The notes under the pieces: generated by a model
Seen by the model: the letters and a program-made list of their open reading frames with translations, nothing else
What the model was told of the DNA's origin: nothing
Database searches by the model: none
In this document: piece after piece, positions 11,870 through 22,741 of the stretch
How positions within the stretch are numbered: position 1 is the stretch's first letter
How the letters are laid out: every line of letters starts with the position of its first letter
DNA from: Phoenix dactylifera
Lineage: Eukaryota; Streptophyta; Magnoliopsida; Arecales; Arecaceae
Assembly (NCBI RefSeq): GCF_009389715.1
Contig: NC_052392.1
Span: forward strand, 37,001,360-37,065,359
Length of the DNA stretch: 64,000 bases
Reading direction: 5' to 3'
Made by a program: the position numbers and the translations under genes

Positions 11870-12062
11870 TGAAGAGGTGGATCGCAAGGATTTAAGTGGG
11901 ATGGACTTGGGCTTAGATCTAGCGGACTAGGCTTCAGGTTAGATAAGCTAGGATTTAGGTTGTTGATAGGGTTTAGACTAAATGAGATCGGATTTGAGTC
12001 AAATAGTATAGGGTTTAGGCTGCACGGGTTAGGATTTAGGTTAGATGGACTAGGTTCTATTG
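11870..12062. repeat. degenerate short tandem repeat with GGATTTAGG/GGGTTTAGG words
   Basis: Words such as ggatttaggtt, gggtttagact, gggtttaggct and ggatttaggtta recur every 25-30 bases. On the minus strand this reads as imperfect S-x-L-N-P-x-P repeats in a 96-codon frame. That frame is a by-product of the repeat and not a gene I recognise. The words resemble the plant telomere heptamer but never form a clean TTTAGGG array. Confidence 0.55.
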
Positions 12063-13440
12063 TCACTGTGTAAGGAAGTAACTCTTTACAACTAGGGGTA
12101 TCTAAAGCAACTGTTAAAGTTAGTAAAATCTTTTGCATTGATGTATGATATCTAGATTCAATATAAGAGGCTATTCCTTAGATAAAAATTATTGTTCTGT
12201 ATACAAAATACAAGAAAGTTCACACTATGATTGTTGTCGATAATAACATTACATACACTATCCACTTTACAAGACATCACTTCATATTCCAGCAAGACTA
12301 CTACTATTCTCTAAACACAAAAATATACTAATGAATATTTCACTCCTAAGACTCATTAAATACTCTGATGAAGCATTTTGGAATAAATTTAAAACAACAA
12401 AGTGTTTTTCCAGAATCCTTCTTTAATGCACAAAAATTTTACTCGAGTCCACTATATTTAATGAATTTTACTTAAAATCACCCATTTTCTTTTCTTTTCA
12501 AGATAAACACCACCCACTTCCCAAATATTTGCTTTTGATTTTGGGCCTCGATGCATTAGCATGGAATCTCCAAAAATAATTGATTTTTGGGAATGATAAG
12601 AAGTTTATTTTATTGATGCTGAAAGTGATGGATATTTCACAATAAATGATAAATGCAAATTGAAAAATTAAGAAGCTCAACCTTAGGTCGGCAAAGCAGT
12701 CATTTTTTCTGCTCCAATTTTAATTTAGCAAGAGATAGATTCTCCAACTAGGGGGAGGTATGACTTAGAAGGGTCATCTGATCTGTTGTGGACTAATCTA
12801 GCTACTTTGGCAAGTCTATATAAGCTTTAAGAATGAGGTCCACTATATCTAGGTTTTAATTGGGTAATGAAGTTCAGAAAGCCATAACTTCTAATTTAGG
12901 AAGAATTTGCGATGTAACTGAAGACGATATTGATGTAAAGGTCAAAAACTATTTCCTATAGAATTTCTCCTTCAATCAAAAAAAGGTGTATTTCTATGTT
13001 AGATTTGAGATCAATCTACTTGAAATAGATGGTTATAGCCCATTGTTAGGTTAGGTTTTAGAAAGAAAAAGGAAAATGAAGAGAAATATGGATGGCATCA
13101 TGCGCTCAAGATTTAATCGAGCTTCTCCTTTTCACTTTTTCTATGTATTTCTATCGAGCTCTAAGTGTATTTCTATGGAGATATGGATTTCTTCTAATCA
13201 ACCCGACTATTAATAAATTGAGCAAGAGTTCAAAGTTTTCTTACTTCAGTCAGAATTTGGCCAACCCGTACCACAAATCATAAATTAATGGGACTTGTAT
13301 CCAAATCTAAAAGAATTGAGAGAAAATAATTGACGGACTACTTGAGGTGGATTCTCCCATCATTTTGCTCCCAAAAAGAAAAAGGATTCGAAGGACTAGC
13401 ATGCAAAAAAAGAGAGAGAAAGAAAGAAAAAACTTAACAA
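12063..13440. other. intergenic DNA, nothing recognised
   Basis: AT-rich sequence with short frames only and no domain or repeat structure I can support. Confidence 0.55.
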
Positions 13441-13565
13441 TTGGAGGGTAACGGTGTAGATAATTTGGTCTATGAATAACATACTATATGTCGGAAGAAT
13501 ATATAAATAATCATTATTTCACCGTAGGGTAACGGTTCATAAATAATCATTTCACCGTAGTTTGC
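13441..13565. repeat. short direct repeats carrying GGTAACGG and TTTCACCGTAG
   Basis: ataaataatcattatttcac at about 13503 is repeated as ataaataatcatttcaccg at about 13538, each followed by ACCGTAG. GGGTAACGGT occurs at about 13447 and 13526. The block lies 630-750 bp upstream of the gene at 14192. Confidence 0.6.
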
Positions 13566-14191
13566 TTGACTATGGAACTGGTAGGTGATAGAATATATTG
13601 TTTGTCGGTGCCAATTAATTTAATTGATGAATTCAATAAGCTAGGTCCAAGTTCCCTCTACATCTAGGCCAGAGTTACCCATACATTTTCTCATATGTGA
13701 TCTTAAAAGATCGTGAAATTAATTAGTACATGGTCAAAGAAGATTTTGGAGACTAGTATGTAAAACAAATGGAAGATATTTCCTAATCTATTTGGTGAGG
13801 TCCTCATACAGTGTTGGCAGACCAACCTCCGAAAAATTTATACATGAGAACTGTGGAAGTGCTTGCCCACAACTGCACTGCTACAAACTTTCTTTTTGAG
13901 AAGAGTACTGCTTCAAACTGTCATCCTACCATGTATCATTTAATTTAATGCTCCTTCCACCTTTACAAAGTCACTAAAACCTTTAACTCGCATAAAAGTT
14001 ATGAAGGGGTTGGCCATCATTATCTCATGTATCCGTTGGGCAACGGTTTCCAAACCCGCCGATAGAATTTAAAACTTGGACACGCTCACATACATGGGAA
14101 CAGGTGAGTCTCACCCAATTCCTTCTCTATTAGATCAATAGCCTCCTCTGTTATCTATGTTCCACTCTCTCTACTGGAGAGAAAAATACCC

Positions 14192-15031
14192 ATGGGAGCT
14201 TGTGTTAGCAACTGTTGTTCCAGTTCCAATCCTTCTCCTCCTCCTTCAAATTCTAGTCCTCCCCAAGATAAGCTTGTCATCTCTCAGTCTCTTTCCACCC
14301 CCACCAATCCCCTCTCCGTTGATCTCTCCAAGATACAAACGCCCCCCTCTTCTTCCTCCTCCTCCTCCTCCTCCTCCTCCTGTTCATCTTCTTCATCATC
14401 GTTGTCATCATCGTCGTCTTCTCATTCAAATACTAGTGATTCTATGTATGCTCGGTCTTCATTGAAGGATAGATCTTTCACCAATGAATTCTTGCTGTCC
14501 TGCGCAAGAGAAAACCCTCATGTAATCGTCCTCGATCCGCATAAGCATAGAGTTACAAAGCCTAAACCCAACAAATATCCAGTGAAAACATCACCACCTC
14601 CATCCAAATTAGTTCAAGGCCCACAAAAACAACCCATTGCTACTGGAAACCAATCACTGCCATCGAAGCATGCACGTTCTAGCTCGCCGCCAACACTAGC
14701 CAACCGGAAGAGCATCAGGACAGAGCTCAGCTCGGCGGTCCCTCCCCCGAGCAGCAAACTGAGCCCTCCATCCGCTCATTGGAGATCGACAAATGCGACA
14801 ATTATAAGGCAGAGGCATGAGGTTGGAGTGTCGGGTAATGCTGTCCCACTGCAGCTTGCTGCGAGGAAGGAGAAGACGAGGAGGGCTTGTGTGCACCAGA
14901 TCCACCACACCCGCTGTCAGGTGGGTGAGAATGGAAGCAGGGCAGTGTTTTCTGAACACAGCTCCAGGATTCCTCTCATGGAGGACCTGAACAATCCTCT
15001 CATATCTATGGATTGCTTCGTTTTTCTTTGA
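14192..15031 (+). CDS. Ser-rich protein with N-terminal MGAC acylation motif, family not recognised
   Basis: A single-exon gene of 279 residues starting in good context (ccATGG). The N-terminus MGACVSNCC has Gly2 followed by Cys4, Cys8 and Cys9. That pattern in plants commonly signals N-myristoylation plus palmitoylation, so plasma-membrane attachment is likely (inference). A Ser/Pro-rich stretch follows, with an almost pure Ser run at about residues 53-78 encoded by TCC/TCA/TCG codons. A more conserved-looking block, SFTNEFLLSCARENPHVIV, lies near 95-113. The middle is basic, low-complexity and Pro/Ser-rich. The C-terminus EDLNNPLISMDCFVFL is hydrophobic and looks like a conserved tail. No enzymatic motif is visible. 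A young retrotransposon is inserted 365 bp beyond the stop codon and could affect the 3' end of the transcript. Confidence 0.75.
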   Translation: MGACVSNCCSSSNPSPPPSNSSPPQDKLVISQSLSTPTNPLSVDLSKIQTPPSSSSSSSSSSSCSSSSSSLSSSSSSHSNTSDSMYARSSLKDRSFTNEFLLSCARENPHVIVLDPHKHRVTKPKPNKYPVKTSPPPSKLVQGPQKQPIATGNQSLPSKHARSSSPPTLANRKSIRTELSSAVPPPSSKLSPPSAHWRSTNATIIRQRHEVGVSGNAVPLQLAARKEKTRRACVHQIHHTRCQVGENGSRAVFSEHSSRIPLMEDLNNPLISMDCFVFL

Positions 15032-15391
15032 TAGCAAGTGTTTGGACTGTTTGTGACTACTGGTTTGCTTCTTAAAGTTCATATAAATCACTGCCAAGCA
15101 AAATATTTGCGTATAGAACTTGTCATGCTGTTGAGAAGAAGAAATCTGTCATGTTCTGCACTTTATCTTGCACACACCCTGAGTGATTTCTGTGTGAAGC
15201 ACTAGAGGAAGGGAAAGGTATGCGAAATATGACCCCTGAGAACCATATTTAGTTTATTTCCTCACATTTGTGCTCGAATTACTGATGAAGCTATGAAGCA
15301 AAGTATCACAAACAAAGCTTGCTAAGATGGAACTTGGACTTCGAACATTCTTGTGCTGAAGAAAGACATGAGAAACACTTGTAATAGACCT
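15032..15391 (+). other. 3' flank / probable 3' UTR of the MGAC gene
   Basis: The 360 bases between the stop codon and the retroelement target site have no other gene. They probably include the 3' UTR, with no strong polyadenylation hexamer evident. Confidence 0.45.
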
Positions 15392-16012
15392 GTCTATGTC
15401 ACGCCCCGAACCCAGCACCCGGGTCCGGCACGCGACCGGCCGCATGAGCCCTAGAGCAGTGCCCTAAAGATCATGCAAGGCCTATGTTTAACAAAATTCC
15501 AATAAATCCACGATTAATTTAATAATTCAAATAGACAAGTCCGACATATCCAAATAAACAAATTAGTTCAATTACAAGATCTTCAAATGTTCATCGACAT
15601 CAAAGAAGGACAAATAAACTGACTAACTAATGACTCTGATGTTCGCACTCTGCGCCCATCCCATCCAAAACTATGCATCCTGCAACTCTGATAAAGAAAA
15701 AGAAGAAAAAGGGGGTGAGCTTTACAGCCCAGTAAGAATCCCTACACATCCATACCAACACAATAATAATATGAATTCGAAAACCACGACAAATCGATGT
15801 ACATTTCATGAAATCATAAACCGGCTATCAAAAGGCTCAAATAATCAATATAAGTATGTACGTCAAATATCAATGAAAATCCAACCACGCAAGAATGATA
15901 TAGCATACGATAGCTCATAAATCTTCATTAATGTTTTCAATGCTTTTTCTTTTCATTCTATATTAACTTGATCCGGATTAATTATCTTTCCGACTTTGGG
16001 TCAAATCTCAGT

Positions 16013-16318
16013 CACATTTCTCAGCCTGTGGTGGGGCAACCAAATTATCACATTTTCAGCCTGTGGCAGGGCCTGCACATTATAGTTCCACATTTCTAGC
16101 CTGTGATGGGGCCTACCAAAGTATCACATTTTCAGCCTGTGGCGGGGCCTGCACATTATAGTTCCACATTTCTAGCCTGTGAGGGGGCCTACCAAAGTAT
16201 CACATTTTCAGCCTGTGGCGGGGCCTGCACATTATAGTTCCACATTTCTAGCCTGTGAGGGGGGCTACCAAAGTTCCACATTTTTCAGCCTGTGACGGGG
16301 CCTGCCATAATAACAAGA
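16013..16318. repeat. tandem repeat of about 38 bp with a 76-bp dimer period, in LTR copy 1
   Basis: Eight successive units begin CACATTT and contain AGCCTGTG followed by a G-rich word. Two unit types alternate, one continuing GCACATTATAGTTC and the other CTACCAAAGTAT, so the true period is a dimer. A ninth, diverged unit lies near 16407-16445. Confidence 0.85.
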
Positions 16319-17897
16319 TAAACCCAAAGTCCATTTTCATACAATCCAGTTTACATCCACACATCAATTCCTTTATATTTATTTCCGGCTTTAAACTAAC
16401 CACGGTCACGTTTCCAGCCCGTGACGGGGCAACCAATATCACATAGTTAGTTTAGTGCACCACATCCATCAGTCCAATTATGTAGGTGTAAGTTATGCGC
16501 ATGCATGCATCCATCATAATACCAACCACAAGAGAATACGATCATAATATCAACCACAAGCCAACACGATCAAAATATAATTTAATATAAAACTATTTTT
16601 GATTTATCTGGATTATAGCATATCATACATATCTAAGTATAAAAATATTATATCATGCAGGATTGGCGTACAAGGATCCTTACCGAAATTGTAGACTGAC
16701 TCAAATACGGTCCGAATCACAACCTACGCGCTGGGGTGCTGAGTCCCCTGATCAAACCTCCTGGCTCCGCCGACTCTTCCTCTACAACATCAATTATAAA
16801 TCACAACTAAATTATTTAATATTTAAATATTCTAAACCATAATTCATATCTACTATGGGGTCCATCACCAGGTCCCCAAACATCTCAATCCCTCAAATCT
16901 AGGGCAGTCGGGGTGGCCCGACTCCCACCCTGTACCACCGGTCTATGTCGTCGCCAGCCATGGCCGCTGCCACGCCAGCGATGATGGCCGGTCCCGGTGA
17001 AGAGACCAAAAGAAAGGGATGATCCCTCTCTCTTCATGGTTGGGAATACATCTCCCTCCCTCAAATCCTTTTTGATCCAAGGGCAACAACCATGGTGGCT
17101 GTGCCCTCTCCTTCCCCAACCCGACATCACCACTGGCCGAACCATCGCCGGCCGCCACTGTTGCAGTCGCCGGCGATGGTGGCCGACCAAGAGAGGGAGA
17201 GAAGAAGAAGTTTCTTCTCCTTCTTCTTCTTCTTCCCCCAAAACCGACACAGGGTCCCCTCCCCCTTCCTCCATTCATCCACGGAAAAACCACCGTGATG
17301 GTGGCTTGGCTTCCCCCACCCGATGGCAGCCACAGTGTCCAGGTCCCACCGTCGTCGCCGGCCGGCAGCGAACCGACAAGAGGGAGAGAAGAAGAGGGTG
17401 AAACCACGAGAGGAAGCCCTCGGTCCACCATCCCCATCTTCAAATAAATCATAGAAAACCCTCTCCGACCCTCACACAGACCCGACCGACCCCCAATGCC
17501 ATGGATCCCGGCCTATCCCGGCGGCCGGCGGCGGCCAAAAACCGGAAAGAAGAGGCCGAAACAGGGGTACCCTGTTTCGGGCTCTTCTCCGACGATTCAC
17601 CGAGCAAATCCCTAACCAAAGCAGCCCTAAATCTAGCAAATGACATGCAAGGAGAGGAGCCACACTTACCTCGGTCCGACGGGGTGTTCCGGCGACTTTT
17701 CCGGCGAGGACTCGGTGGAGAAAGTCCGCGAGCAGCTCGGATTAATGCGCACGGCTCCAAGGTCTCTTCACCCGTGGGGATCTTCACCGAAGGAAAGTGG
17801 TCTTCCTCCGCGGCCGGCCGGACCTCGGCGCCCATCTCCTCTCCGACGATCCCCTCCAACGCCGCCGCCCCCCTCTCCCATTCTCCTCTCTTCATCC

Positions 17898-17962
17898 ACG
17901 ATCGTGCCTAGGGCACGATCGTAAAAAGAGGGATGGGCCCGGTCTTTTCGGGCCGGCCCATC
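17898..17962. other. two adjacent strong hairpins in LTR copy 1 (U3 on the minus strand)
   Basis: 17898-17922 is a perfect inverted repeat: 11-base arms ACGATCGTGCC/GGCACGATCGT with loop TAG. 17932-17962 is a second one with GATGGGCC/GGCCCATC arms. The GGCCCA words match the plant site-II/TCP-type promoter core. The identical pair is at 22620-22684. Confidence 0.8.
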
Positions 17963-18017
17963 TCTCTTTCCTTTTTTTTCTCTTTTTTTTTTGTTTTTTT
18001 TTTTTAGGGGTATTACA

Positions 18018-18030
18018 TACTCTCCCTCTT
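18018..18030 (-). other. polypurine tract of the gypsy-type element
   Basis: On the minus strand AAGAGGGAGAGTA directly precedes the TG of the LTR. An A-rich run and GAGGACGAAATTT lie just before it. Confidence 0.8.
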
Positions 18031-19773
18031 AAAAAAATTTCGTCCTCGAAATTAACTTACTTAAAGCCTCAAACTTTAAAAATATGCATCCGTTATATCA
18101 TCCCTGAGATCTCAAATAGTCTCCCTCTCGGAGTACTTACTCACAAGATTTTGACATACAAAAATCACAGCATCTCAAAACTTGATCCTTTCTATTTATC
18201 ACATGTAGTAAGTTCTTTTGATCTCCTTCAGAAGAATTCCAAACTCCCAACCTTGGATTAAAATGCCATAATTATATCCCAAAGAAATTAATTTCTCTTG
18301 ATTCTACATAGAGATCATAATCGGCTAAACATAAATAAGAGAAGGCTTTAGCATCAAATGCTCTTCATAATCTATAATCCTCCTTCTTCTCTTAACTTCG
18401 CTCATGATTTAATGATCAACCTTTGTTTTAGGAAAACCTCAAACCTTTTCAAATTGGTAGATTAACAATGTCGGAGCTAGGAGTAGGAGATTCATGTTAA
18501 AACATTACAAGTCTAAAACCAACCAAGGAATCATCAACCGTTAACACTAAATTTAACATGCCCAAGTTTCTTCCAAAGGTTGTCAACAAAAGAAGAACCC
18601 ATTGGTGAAAGTTACATAGCTACCTCTAGATCATCCATAGAATCAACACCATTCTCCTCTACTAGAAACTAACTCAAGTATTCCATCATAATACCTTTTA
18701 CATCAAATATTAATGTCCTTAACCAATTTCAAAATAACTCAAACCACCACACTTCCGCTGTGCACTCTGATTTAATCCATTAAATACTCTAAGGTCTCTA
18801 AATGATTTATGACCAAAATATCACTTTGCACTAGGAATAAGAAAATCCAGATTTCAAAACTTTAATTGAAATTTATGTAGAAGATACTAACCATAACTAA
18901 CCCTCAAGCCATTAATCAAGTTTAAGGTCACAATCTCCACAACCTTTTTAGAATCCAAAATATCTAGATTTAATTTAAAGGGGGTAATTCTTGTATTCTC
19001 TTTGCAATTTAATTAGAAAATCTACATTGATTTTCCTTCCAACAGAATTTACCTCAAACTCAATGGGTTAGAACTGTTGAGCCAATATTACTATGAATAG
19101 AATTAACTCCATTATCCTCCAAATCTTTCTTCACTAAGATTCTTAATGTTTAACATCAATGCTACATGTGATAACTCATATAAGCATCTCAAAATCGAAA
19201 TCTCTACTCAATATTGTATTTTACAATGACAAAAATTTCTGGTTAGATCAGAAACCTAGACTTGAGTTCAAGTTAACACATCCAATCATCTCCAACAATT
19301 ATAAGAAAAATTCAGAAGCCCAATCCAAATATACAAATTCAAATAATTAGAATACTCCACCAATTTGCATACTATATGGCCTTAAGAATTTAATCCACTA
19401 ATAGAAATATGCCGATTTACAATATTCAAACATGTCAATTCCAAATATAATCCCCATACAGATTTAACCCCGAAAACATTCTGCACTAATACTACGAAAA
19501 ATCTTTCTTAGCCCACTCCAATGATACGGAAGATGCATGTATAAATCACACTCTAATAATTAGTAGCAACACCAAAAGTACGATCATATCACAACCCATA
19601 TCAAGTTTGAACTTCCAAGTCGTTTAAATAATATCTGAACATGGTATAACCGGTATGCCATTGTTAATCTTCCTACACTTATCTTAGGTCAAACCTCTCT
19701 TATCATGATCAAAGATAATTTATACTTTTTTTTTTCCGTATGCATTGAAAACCAAACCGATGCATACATTTTA
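18031..19773 (-). other. non-coding internal region of the gypsy-type element
   Basis: About 1.7 kb of AT-rich sequence with stop codons in all frames. No zinc knuckle, protease, RT, RNase H or integrase motif was found on either strand. This is the reason for calling the element non-autonomous. Confidence 0.7.
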
Positions 19774-20119
19774 TCACAATGCCAAGTGATCTTACAGCTT
19801 AAGCATTGAATTTAATTGTCATGTCCAAAGTGATCATAACCTTAAGCTATGATATATTTCTGTCATGATCCCTAGTGATCTTAAACATATGCTTAGATTC
19901 CAACTGGTCACATTTTCCAATAATCTTAAACCTCAAACTTTAATGGCACTAAGGCCACGGTCCCTAGTGGTCTTAAACCTTAGATTATAATATCATTCTT
20001 GTTACAATCTCAAGTGATTATAAACCAAATCTCTGATAGTTTTTCTATCATAATTCTCCACTGATACCCACCTGAACATAAACCCTAGGATACCTTAACC
20101 TTAAGCTCTGATACCACTC
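19774..20119 (-). repeat. degenerate 44-47 bp tandem array in the leader, ending in the primer-binding site
   Basis: Units start at about 19774, 19819, 19863, 19908, 19955, 20002 and 20048. They share a plus-strand pattern TCA...CCxAGTGATCTTAAACC...TTAAGCT...GAT, with unit starts spaced 44-47 bp. The last unit (about 72 bp) contains the primer-binding site, and its ending ttaagctctgataccactct is matched by ttaagctatgatatatttct in an earlier unit. The LTR edge falls where the next unit would begin. Confidence 0.65.
20105..20116 (-). other. primer-binding site, initiator Met-tRNA type
   Basis: The minus strand reads TGGTATCAGAGC three bases beyond the LTR end. This 12-mer is the standard plant sequence complementary to the 3' end of initiator tRNA-Met. 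It fixes the orientation of the element as minus. Confidence 0.9.
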
Positions 20120-20734
20120 TGTCACGCCCCGAACCCAGCACCCGGGTCCGGCACGCGACCGGCCGCATGAGCCCTAGAGCAGTGCCCTAAAGATCATGCA
20201 AGGCCTATGTTTAACAAAATTCCAATAAATCCACGATTAATTTAATAATTCAAATAGACAAGTCCGACATATCCAAATAAACAAATTAGTTCAATTACAA
20301 GATCTTCAAATGTTCATCGACATCAAAGAAGGACAAATAAACTGACTAACTAATGACTCTGATGTTCGCACTCTGCGCCCATCCCATCCAAAACTATGCA
20401 TCCTGCAACTCTGATAAAGAAAAAGAAGAAAAAGGGGATGAGCTTTACAGCCCAGTAAGAATCCCTACACATCCATACCAACACAATAATAATATGAATT
20501 CGAAAACCACGACAAATCGATGTACATTTCATGAAATCATAAACCGGCTATCAAAAGGCTCAAATAATCAATATAAGTATGTACGTCAAATATCAATGAA
20601 AATCCAACCACGCAAGAATGATATAGCATACGATAGCTCATAAATCTTCATTAATGTTTTCAATGCTTTTCTTTTCATTCTATATTAACTTGATCCGGAT
20701 TAATTATCTTTCCGACTTTGGGTCAAATCTCAGT

Positions 20735-21040
20735 CACATTTCTCAGCCTGTGGTGGGGCAACCAAATTATCACATTTTCAGCCTGTGGCAGGGCCTGCAC
20801 ATTATAGTTCCACATTTCTAGCCTGTGATGGGGCCTACCAAAGTATCACATTTTCAGCCTGTGGCGGGGCCTGCACATTATAGTTCCACATTTCTAGCCT
20901 GTGAGGGGGCCTACCAAAGTATCACATTTTCAGCCTGTGGCGGGGCCTGCACATTATAGTTCCACATTTCTAGCCTGTGAGGGGGCCTACCAAAGTTCCA
21001 CATTTTTCAGCCTGTGACGGGGCCTGCCATAATAACAAGA
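20735..21040. repeat. the same tandem repeat block in LTR copy 2
   Basis: Same unit number and order as in the other LTR, so the array existed before the last insertion and was copied intact. A diverged unit near 21129-21167 matches the one near 16407-16445. Confidence 0.85.
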
Positions 21041-22619
21041 TAAACCCAAAGTCCCTTTTCATACAATCCAGTTTACATCCACACATCAATTCCTTTATAT
21101 TTATTTCCGGCTTTAAACTAACCACGGTCACGTTTCCAGCCCGTGACGGGGCAACCAATATCACATAGTTAGTTTAGTGCACCACATCCATCAGTCCAAT
21201 TATGTAGGTGTAAGTTATGCGCATGCATGCATCCATCATAATACCAACCACAAGAGAATACGATCATAATATCAACCACAAGCCAACACGATCAAAATAT
21301 AATTTAATATAAAACTATTTTTGATTTATCTGGATTATAGCATATCATACATATCTAAGTATAAAAATATTATATCATGCAGGATTGGCGTACAAGGATC
21401 CTTACCGAAATTGTAGACTGACTCAAATACGGTCCGAATCACAACCTACGCGCTGGGGTGCTGAGTCCCCTGATCAAACCTCCTGGCTCCGCCGACTCTT
21501 CCTCTACAACATCAATTATAAATCACAACTAAATTATTTAATATTTAAATATTCTAAATCATAATTCATATCTACTATGGGGTCCATCACCAGGTCCCCA
21601 AACATCTCAATCCCTCAAATCTAGGGCAGTCGGGGTGGCCCGACTCCCACCCTGTACCACCGGTCTATGTCGTCGCCAGCCATGGCCGCTGCCACGCCAG
21701 CGATGATGGCCGGTCCCGGTGAAGAGACCAAAAGAAAGGGATGATCCCTCTCTCTTCATGGTTGGGAATACATCTCCCTCCCTCAAATCCTTTTTGATCC
21801 AAGGGCAACAACCATGGTGGCTGTGCCCTCTCCTTCCCCAACCCGACATCACCACTGGCCGAACCATCGCCGGCCGCCACTGTTGCAGTCGCCGGCGATG
21901 GTGGCCGACCAAGAGAGGGAGAGAAGAAGAAGTTTCTTCTCCTTCTTCTTCTTCTTCCCCCAAAACCGACACAGGGTCCCCTCCCCCTTCCTCCATTCAT
22001 CCACGGAAAAACCACCGTGATGGTGGCTTGGCTTCCCCCACCCGATGGCAGCCACAGTGTCCAGGTCCCACCGTCGTCGCCGGCCGGCAGCGAACCGACA
22101 AGAGGGAGAGAAGAAGAGGGTGAAACCACGAGAGGAAGCCCTCGGTCCACCATCCCCATCTTCAAATAAATCATAGAAAACCCTCTCCGACCCTCACACA
22201 GACCCGACCGACCCCCAATGCCATGGATCCCGGCCCATCCCGGCGGCCGGCGGCGGCCAAAAACCAGAAAGAAGAGGCCGAAACAGGGGTACCCTGTTTC
22301 GGGCTCTTCTCCGACGATTCACCGAGCAAATCCCTAACCAAAGCAGCCCTAAATCTAGCAAATGACATGCAAGGAGAGGAGCCACACTTACCTCGGTCCG
22401 ACGGGGTGTTCCGGCGACTTTTCCGGCGAGGACTCGATGGAGAAAGTCCGCGAGCAGCTCGGATTAATGCGCACGGCTCCAAGGTCTCTTCACCCGTGGG
22501 GATCTTCACCGAAGGAAAGTGGTCTTCCTCCGCGGCCGGCCGGACCTCGGCGCCCATCTCCTCTCCGACGATCCCCTCCAACGCCGCCGCCCCCCTCTCC
22601 CATTCTCCTCTCTTCATCC

Positions 22620-22684
22620 ACGATCGTGCCTAGGGCACGATCGTAAAAAGAGGGATGGGCCCGGTCTTTTCGGGCCGGCCCATC
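22620..22684. other. two adjacent strong hairpins in LTR copy 2 (U3 on the minus strand)
   Basis: Exact counterpart of 17898-17962. In this copy the hairpins lie in the U3 of the 5' LTR, about 50-115 bases inside the element end, where promoter or enhancer elements of LTRs are expected. Confidence 0.8.
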
Positions 22685-22741
22685 TCTCTTTCCTTTTTTT
22701 TTCTCTTTTTTTTTTGTTTTTTTTAGGGGTATTACAGTCTA

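Larger units (their letters stand above)
15397..18017 (-). repeat. 3' LTR (in element orientation) of the non-autonomous gypsy element
   Basis: 2621 bp, nearly identical to 20120-22736. It contains a tandem repeat block (16013-16318), a GC-rich part (16880-17960) and two strong hairpins near the end that forms U3 on the minus strand. Open frames of up to 169 codons in the GC-rich part occur on both strands and in both LTRs and are not treated as genes. Confidence 0.93.
15397..22736 (-). mobile_element. complete non-autonomous Ty3/gypsy-type LTR retrotransposon (7.3 kb)
   Basis: Two long direct repeats (15397-18017 and 20120-22736) flank a 2.1-kb internal region, and the whole is bounded by the perfect 5-bp target duplication GTCTA (15392-15396 and 22737-22741). 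Orientation is minus: reading that strand, the LTR runs TGTAATACCCC...GGGGCGTGACA, followed by GAG and the primer-binding site TGGTATCAGAGC, and the far end has the purine tract AAGAGGGAGAGTA before the second LTR. A GAGGACGAAATTT segment just before the tract is typical of Del/Tekay-like gypsy elements (recalled, not searched). The internal region has no gag or pol frame, so movement would need proteins from a related element. I count about seven substitutions plus homopolymer length changes between the LTRs, implying very recent insertion. Confidence 0.93.
20120..22736 (-). repeat. 5' LTR (in element orientation) of the non-autonomous gypsy element
   Basis: 2617 bp. Collinear with the other LTR at an offset of 4723, falling to 4722 after a one-base T-run difference near 15945/20668 and to 4719 after length changes in the T tracts at the end. 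Transcription of the element would start in this copy and proceed to lower coordinates. Confidence 0.93.

Noticed and set aside
15990..16445. CRISPR-like regular repeats
   Set aside because: Units are directly contiguous without unique spacers and lie in a plant LTR; they are a tandem repeat.
16885..17452. Minus-strand frames of 129 and 169 codons, with 134-136 codon plus frames, inside the LTR
   Set aside because: They lie in GC-rich LTR sequence, overlap on both strands, have no recognisable domain, and recur identically in the second LTR at 21607-22174.
17449..17895. 148-codon minus frame in the LTR
   Set aside because: GC-rich by-product; a duplicate in the other LTR differs by random missense changes; no family match recognised.
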